Origin: a bacterium
GTDB taxonomy: Bacteria; Bacillota_I; Bacilli_A; RF39; UBA660
NCBI GenBank assembly: GCA_029007685.1
Contig: JAQXIG010000162.1
Coordinates: forward strand, 1 to 8,373
Reading direction: 5' to 3'
DNA length: 8,373 nucleotides
Numbering within the stretch: the stretch's first letter is position 1; the number at the start of each line of letters is the position of its first letter. Under the pieces are notes generated by a model, which worked only from the letters and a program-made list of their open reading frames with translations, ran no database searches and was not told the origin of the DNA. Below, in pieces: positions 5,088 to 8,373 of this stretch. The translations under genes were made by a program, and so were the position numbers.

Positions 5088-7124
5088 ATGGAAAAGCAAC
5101 AAAAAATAATAAAAGGAAGAATTAAAATCATAGAAAAAATAATTGGCAGTCTTTTTTTTGTTTTAATTCTTGCCTTAATCAACACTATATGCTTCCAAAA
5201 AGAGAAATTTGAAAAAAAACTAGTAGAACTGACTGCAGTGATAATCGAAGGTGAAAGTGCACCACGCGGTCGTATCTATGACCGTAATTATAATTTATTA
5301 GTAGATAATGAATCGGTTCCAATTATTTATTATCAAAAAGAGAAAAATACAACTATAAAAGAAGAAATTGCTTTAGCTTATCAGGTGCTAGAGCATTTAG
5401 AAATCGACGCCTCTAAGTTAACAGAAAGAAATCTAAAAGAATTTTGGTTAGCAAATCATTCGACAGAAGCCCAAAATAAAATTACCAAAGAAGAATACGA
5501 AAAAAGAAAACGACGTATTTTAAATGATTCTGACCTCGAAAATTTAAAAATATCTCGAATTACCAAAGAAGAATTAGCCGAATATGATGAACAAGATCGA
5601 AAAGCAGCCTACATTTATTATTTGATGAATAAAGGATATTCATACGAACAAAAAATAATAAAAGAGGATAATGTGAGTGATATCGAATTTTTGCATTTTT
5701 CAGAAAATAATCAGACATTAAAAGGATTTAATACTAAAATTACTTGGAAACGAAAATATCTATATGGTGATACCATTAAAAGTATTCTAGGAAGTGTTGG
5801 TAGTATTCCTAAAGAGCAAAAAGATGAATATTTAAAAAAAGGATATGAACTAACAGATCAAGTAGGAATCAGTAATATTGAAAAACAATATGAAGATATT
5901 TTAAAAGGAACCAAAGCTCAATACTTAAAAAAAAGCAATAATAGTTTAGAAAAAATAAGCGAAGCCAAACGAGGAAATGATCTCGTATTAACGATCGATA
6001 TTACTCTCCAACAAGAGGTTGAAAGAATTATTGACGAACGATTAATTAAAGCAAAAAGTGAAGCCAATACAAAATATTTAAACAAAACATATGTAGTAAT
6101 TCAACAACCAAATACCGGAGAAGTCTTAGCCATGTCTGGTCGAAAAATTATAAAAATAGAAGATCAATACCAAGGGATCGATATAACACCCTATGCTTTA
6201 ACCGATCCGATGACGCCAGGATCAGTAGTAAAAGGAGCTTCGATATTAGTAGGGTATGCTAATAATGTCCTACAAATAGGAGAAGTGATGAGTGATGAAT
6301 GCATTAAATTAAAAAATATTCCTGCCAAATGTTCCTCTCGCTATCTCGGACGAATCAATGACATTACTGCTTTAGCAGAATCTTCTAATGTTTATCAATT
6401 TCGAATTGCAATGCGTGTAGCCAAAGCAGAGTATAGTTACAATGCCAGTATTACCATAGATGACGAAGCTTTTGATATTTATCGCAATATGTTCGCATCT
6501 TTTGGATTAGGGGTGAAGACCCAAATTGATTTACCAGTAGAAAGTCTGGGTTACATCGGAAAAAAACAAACTCCAGACTTACTATTAAATTTTTCGATTG
6601 GTCAATATGACACCTATACTCCTATTCAATTATCACAATATATCACTACCATTGCATCAAATGGAAAAAGGATTCAACCACATTTATTAAAAGCTGTATA
6701 TGAATCAACCAGAAATGATCGCTTAGGGAAATTAGCCTATGAAATAGAGCCTATTATTTTAAGTACTGTTGAGGTGGACCAAGAATACTTAAAAAGAATG
6801 CAAGAAGGCTTAAGGGCTGTCATGACCGTCGGGCTAGGGAAAAACGTTATGGGAAAATCGCCTAATCCCGCAGGAAAAACCGGAACTAGTGAAAGCTTTT
6901 TAGATACCGATGGTGACGGAGTGATTGATACAGAAACCGTAAGTAATGCCTTTGTAGGATACGCACCTTACGAAGCACCAGTCATGAGTATCACTGTAAC
7001 TTCACCAGATGTAAGTTACTTAGCTACTAACACGAATTATCATAGTTATGTAAATCGTTTAATCGCCCGATATATTTCAAATCGTTATTTCGAATTATAT
7101 CCAAACGGAAACGAAACAACTTGA
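5088..7124 (+). CDS. Class B penicillin-binding protein (peptidoglycan D,D-transpeptidase)
   Basis: This enzyme crosslinks peptidoglycan outside the membrane. The 678-residue product has a short cytoplasmic N-terminus, one membrane anchor at about 18-36, and the pedestal-domain signature RGRIYDRN at 60-67. A charged, coiled linker region runs to about 300. The transpeptidase domain follows with all three motifs: S379-V-V-K382 in TPGSVVKG (acylated Ser), S432-S433-N434, and K597-T598-G599 in KTGTSE. No PASTA domain follows, so it is closer in layout to PBP2/FtsI-type elongation or division enzymes than to SpoVD/PBP2x with PASTA. Which of these it serves cannot be told. A DTDGDGVID loop at 606-614, just after KTG, looks like a calcium site. 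I chose ATG 5088, with GGTGA at 5078-5082 five bases upstream; the in-frame GTG at 5079 lies within that site. A duplication covers its stop codon. No strong G-C terminator follows. Confidence 0.95.
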   Translation: MEKQQKIIKGRIKIIEKIIGSLFFVLILALINTICFQKEKFEKKLVELTAVIIEGESAPRGRIYDRNYNLLVDNESVPIIYYQKEKNTTIKEEIALAYQVLEHLEIDASKLTERNLKEFWLANHSTEAQNKITKEEYEKRKRRILNDSDLENLKISRITKEELAEYDEQDRKAAYIYYLMNKGYSYEQKIIKEDNVSDIEFLHFSENNQTLKGFNTKITWKRKYLYGDTIKSILGSVGSIPKEQKDEYLKKGYELTDQVGISNIEKQYEDILKGTKAQYLKKSNNSLEKISEAKRGNDLVLTIDITLQQEVERIIDERLIKAKSEANTKYLNKTYVVIQQPNTGEVLAMSGRKIIKIEDQYQGIDITPYALTDPMTPGSVVKGASILVGYANNVLQIGEVMSDECIKLKNIPAKCSSRYLGRINDITALAESSNVYQFRIAMRVAKAEYSYNASITIDDEAFDIYRNMFASFGLGVKTQIDLPVESLGYIGKKQTPDLLLNFSIGQYDTYTPIQLSQYITTIASNGKRIQPHLLKAVYESTRNDRLGKLAYEIEPIILSTVEVDQEYLKRMQEGLRAVMTVGLGKNVMGKSPNPAGKTGTSESFLDTDGDGVIDTETVSNAFVGYAPYEAPVMSITVTSPDVSYLATNTNYHSYVNRLIARYISNRYFELYPNGNETT

Positions 7125-7177
7125 AACCGAAAAAGATAAAAAAGTTTTTGAAACCGAAAAAGATAAAAAAGTTTTTG
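7121..7177 (+). repeat. Perfect 27-bp tandem duplication over the PBP stop codon
   Basis: Bases 7121-7147 are repeated exactly at 7148-7174, and the next three bases (TTG) start a third period. Each unit begins TTGAAACCG and ends AAAAAAGTTT. The PBP stop TGA (7122-7124) lies in the first copy. GAAAAAG at 7156-7162 in copy two can pair with CTTTTTC at 7178-7184, a weak A-T stem that might act as terminator. Confidence 0.95.
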
Positions 7178-7202
7178 CTTTTTCTATATTTTCTGATATA
7201 AT
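7175..7202 (+). promoter_or_regulatory. Promoter of rpmG-efp
   Basis: A perfect TATAAT at 7197-7202 preceded by TGA (extended -10, TGATATAAT at 7194-7202) lies 16 bases after TTGCTT at 7175-7180. The -35 starts at the edge of the 27-bp duplication. The start near 7209 gives a UTR of about 20 bases before ATG 7229. Confidence 0.75.
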
Positions 7203-7228
7203 ACATATAGAAAACAAGGAGGGAAATT

Positions 7229-7393
7229 ATGGCAAAAGTTGGAAATAGACAATATAGAACTCTAGTGTGTACAGAATGTAATAATGAAAATTATAGAGTT
7301 AGCAAAAATGTAAAAAATACAACTGATAGACTGGAATTAAGTAAATATTGTTCTAAATGTCAAAAACATACAGTGCATAAAGAAAAAAAATAA
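7229..7393 (+). CDS. rpmG: 50S ribosomal protein L33, zinc-binding form
   Basis: The 54-residue product begins MAKVGNRQYRTLVCTECNNE and is a small basic protein of the large ribosomal subunit. Four cysteines in two CxxC pairs, C14/C17 and C41/C44, make a zinc ribbon, so this is the C+ paralogue. Many Bacillota also keep a cysteine-free copy that replaces it in zinc shortage; no such copy is in this window. The sequence NYRVSKNVKNTTDRLELSKY between the pairs is typical of L33. ATG 7229 has AAGGAGGG at 7217-7224, four bases upstream. It has its own promoter and lies 53 bases before efp with no convincing terminator between, so the two are probably one transcript of translation genes. Confidence 0.95.
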   Translation: MAKVGNRQYRTLVCTECNNENYRVSKNVKNTTDRLELSKYCSKCQKHTVHKEKK

Positions 7394-7409
7394 AATAGAT
7401 AAAAGAAAA

Positions 7410-7432
7410 CCTAATATAAAAAAACCATTAGG
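7410..7432 (+). repeat. Short inverted repeat just upstream of the efp ribosome site
   Basis: CCTAAT at 7410-7415 and ATTAGG at 7427-7432 can pair around an 11-base A-rich loop. The right arm directly adjoins AAGGAG at 7433-7438. There is no T-tract. It could affect rpmG-efp read-through or efp translation, or be chance. Confidence 0.25.
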
Positions 7433-7446
7433 AAGGAGAACTTCTT

Positions 7447-8004
7447 ATGTTCAATACAAATGATTTAAAAACGGGAATGACAATTCAAATGGATGGAAAC
7501 ATCTTTACGGTATTAGAAACAGGACATGTAAAACCTGGTAAAGGAGCAGCATTTGTAACTGCGAAATTAAAAAATTTAAGGACAGGATCAATCATAGAAG
7601 AAAGATTTAATGCGGGAACGAAGGTAGAAGCAGCACGTATTGAGAAACGTGACATGCAATATCTCTATGAAATGAATGATATCTATTATTTTATGAATAT
7701 GGAAACATATGATCAAATCGAATTAAATGTTTCTTCACTAGGCGATGATGCTAAGTTCCTAAAGGAAAATTTGATCGTAAGTATTACTTCTTACGAAGGA
7801 GAAGTGATTGGAATATCTTTACCAGATAAAATTGAATACCAAGTAACACACTCTGAGCCAGCCGTAAAAGGAAATACAAGTAGTGGAGCTATGAAAGATG
7901 CTACTTTAGAAAATGGAATGACCATCAAAGTACCATTATTTATCGAAGAGGGCGAAACTATTTTAGTTACTACCAAAGATGGTAAATATGCATCACGTGC
8001 TTAA
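7447..8004 (+). CDS. efp: Translation elongation factor P
   Basis: EF-P binds between the ribosomal P and E sites and relieves stalling at consecutive prolines. The protein has 185 residues, the standard length, and three beta-barrel domains. The N-terminal KOW-like domain carries the loop HVKPGKGAAFV, with Lys32 at the tip as the residue that is modified in relatives (beta-lysine in E. coli, 5-aminopentanol in Bacillus). The Pro30-Gly31 context with Lys32 resembles the Bacillus type, but no modification gene is seen here. Domains II and III include RFNAGTKVEAARIEKRDMQY and the C-terminal signature SGAMKDATLENG followed by VPLFIEEGE. AAGGAG at 7433-7438 lies eight bases before ATG 7447. It is likely transcribed from the rpmG promoter and ended by the hairpin at 8021-8068. 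Confidence 0.97.
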   Translation: MFNTNDLKTGMTIQMDGNIFTVLETGHVKPGKGAAFVTAKLKNLRTGSIIEERFNAGTKVEAARIEKRDMQYLYEMNDIYYFMNMETYDQIELNVSSLGDDAKFLKENLIVSITSYEGEVIGISLPDKIEYQVTHSEPAVKGNTSSGAMKDATLENGMTIKVPLFIEEGETILVTTKDGKYASRA

Positions 8005-8020
8005 TTGTTAATTAAAAAAT

Positions 8021-8068
8021 AAAGGACTAATAGATTGATTGATATAAATCAAGTATGAGTCTTTTTAT
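8021..8068 (+). terminator. Rho-independent terminator after efp
   Basis: AAAGGACT at 8021-8028 pairs with AGTCTTTT at 8058-8065 with one G-T wobble, and T5 is at 8062-8066. Inside, TTGAT at 8039-8043 pairs with ATCAA at 8048-8052 around ATAA, giving a two-part hairpin 16 bases after the efp stop. Confidence 0.75.
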
Positions 8069-8104
8069 ATTTCGTGAAAAATTAGATGCAATAAAAAGGA
8101 AATA

Positions 8105-8113
8105 TGATATAAT
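8105..8113 (+). promoter_or_regulatory. Extended -10 promoter of the desulfoferrodoxin gene
   Basis: TGATATAAT (TG at 8105-8106, TATAAT at 8108-8113) is the same extended -10 as before rpmG. No good -35 is visible at 16-18 bases. The predicted start near 8120 gives a UTR of about 45 bases, the longest in the window. Confidence 0.6.
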
Positions 8114-8119
8114 AAATAA

Positions 8120-8142
8120 GTACAAGAAAATGTAAATTGTAC
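8120..8142. repeat. Inverted repeat at the predicted transcript start of the desulfoferrodoxin gene
   Basis: GTACAA at 8120-8125 and TTGTAC at 8137-8142 are perfect arms with an 11-base spacer. They lie between the -10 box and the ribosome site, where a repressor operator or a 5' stabilising hairpin could sit. Confidence 0.4.
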
Positions 8143-8164
8143 CAAATATACTAGGAGGATTAAA

Positions 8165-8373
8165 ATGAAATTTTATAAATGTCCCGTATGTGGAAATATA
8201 ATCACAGTAATAGAAGGAGATATCGATCGCATAAAATGTTGCGAAGCAGAGATGGAAGAATTAAAGGCAAATATTACCGAAGCGGTTACAGAAAAGCATA
8301 TCCCTGTTTATGAAATCAAAGAAGATGAGATCACTGTTAAAATAGGAGAAGTAGAACATCCTATGACAGAAGA
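8165..8373 (+). CDS. dfx: Desulfoferrodoxin (superoxide reductase), N-terminal part
   Basis: Desulfoferrodoxin reduces superoxide to hydrogen peroxide without making oxygen, a defence typical of anaerobes. The window contains 69 codons and then ends inside the gene. C6 and C9 (CPVC) with the adjacent pair C25-C26 are the four ligands of the desulforedoxin-like Fe(Cys)4 centre I, so this is the two-iron form and not the shorter neelaredoxin. Centre II begins with H45 (EKHIPV) and H65 (VEHPMTE). Its remaining His and Cys ligands lie past the window end, so catalytic completeness cannot be checked. The start MKFYKCPVCGNII matches family N-termini. AGGAGG at 8153-8158, six bases before the ATG, fixes it. 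It has its own promoter after the efp terminator. Confidence 0.95.
   Translation, partial: MKFYKCPVCGNIITVIEGDIDRIKCCEAEMEELKANITEAVTEKHIPVYEIKEDEITVKIGEVEHPMTE

Noticed and set aside
7156..7184. Strong terminator after the PBP gene.
   Set aside because: The GAAAAAG/CTTTTTC stem is short, A-T rich and overlaps the rpmG -35; recorded only as a weak possibility with the repeat.
1..8373. CRISPR, insertion sequence, tRNA, rRNA or riboswitch.
   Set aside because: No spaced repeat array, transposase, terminal inverted repeats with target duplication, cloverleaf or long structured leader could be recognised.

Overview
The window is AT-rich DNA from a low-GC Gram-positive bacterium, most likely an anaerobic, gut-type Bacillota (class Bacilli, of the RF39 or Erysipelotrichales kind). 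That placement is inference from gene content and order. The rbgA-rnhB pair is typical of Bacillota. The set nfo, small YqfT-like protein, class B PBP, rpmG and efp resembles genes that lie fairly close together in Bacillus. A desulfoferrodoxin-type superoxide reductase points to an anaerobe. TGA works as a stop codon (second prepilin, PBP) and Trp is TGG, so this is not a Mycoplasma-type code 4 genome. A penicillin-binding protein shows that the cell makes peptidoglycan.

Layout. Positions 1-294 hold the 3' part of a conserved gene broken by a frameshift. Next come rbgA (ribosome assembly GTPase, 322-1209) and rnhB (RNase HII, 1211-1837), one base apart. Positions 1860-3764 hold the most distinctive part: three tandem prepilin-like genes, each with its own promoter and a short 5' UTR. 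A terminator and a possible fourth-copy 5' relic lie between the second and third. The third runs into nfo (endonuclease IV, 3779-4663) after 14 bases. A long hairpin at 4681-4722 separates nfo from a convergent small gene on the minus strand (4770-5021). From a short divergent spacer the plus strand continues with a class B PBP (5088-7124), a perfect 27-bp tandem duplication over its stop codon, rpmG (7229-7393), efp (7447-8004), a terminator, and the start of a desulfoferrodoxin gene that runs off the window (8165-8373).

How the genes work together. Most are housekeeping: 50S assembly (RbgA, L33), translation of proline-rich stretches (EF-P), removal of RNA from DNA and abasic-site repair (RNase HII, Nfo), wall synthesis (PBP) and superoxide defence. 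The prepilin array is the accessory element. The three proteins share the class III leader, Glu+5, Pro+22 and a common core, but have diverged tails. No prepilin peptidase, ATPase or platform protein is visible here, so they must rely on machinery encoded elsewhere or serve a non-pilus role. I see no mobile element, CRISPR array, tRNA or rRNA. No gene-free stretch exceeds about 160 bases.
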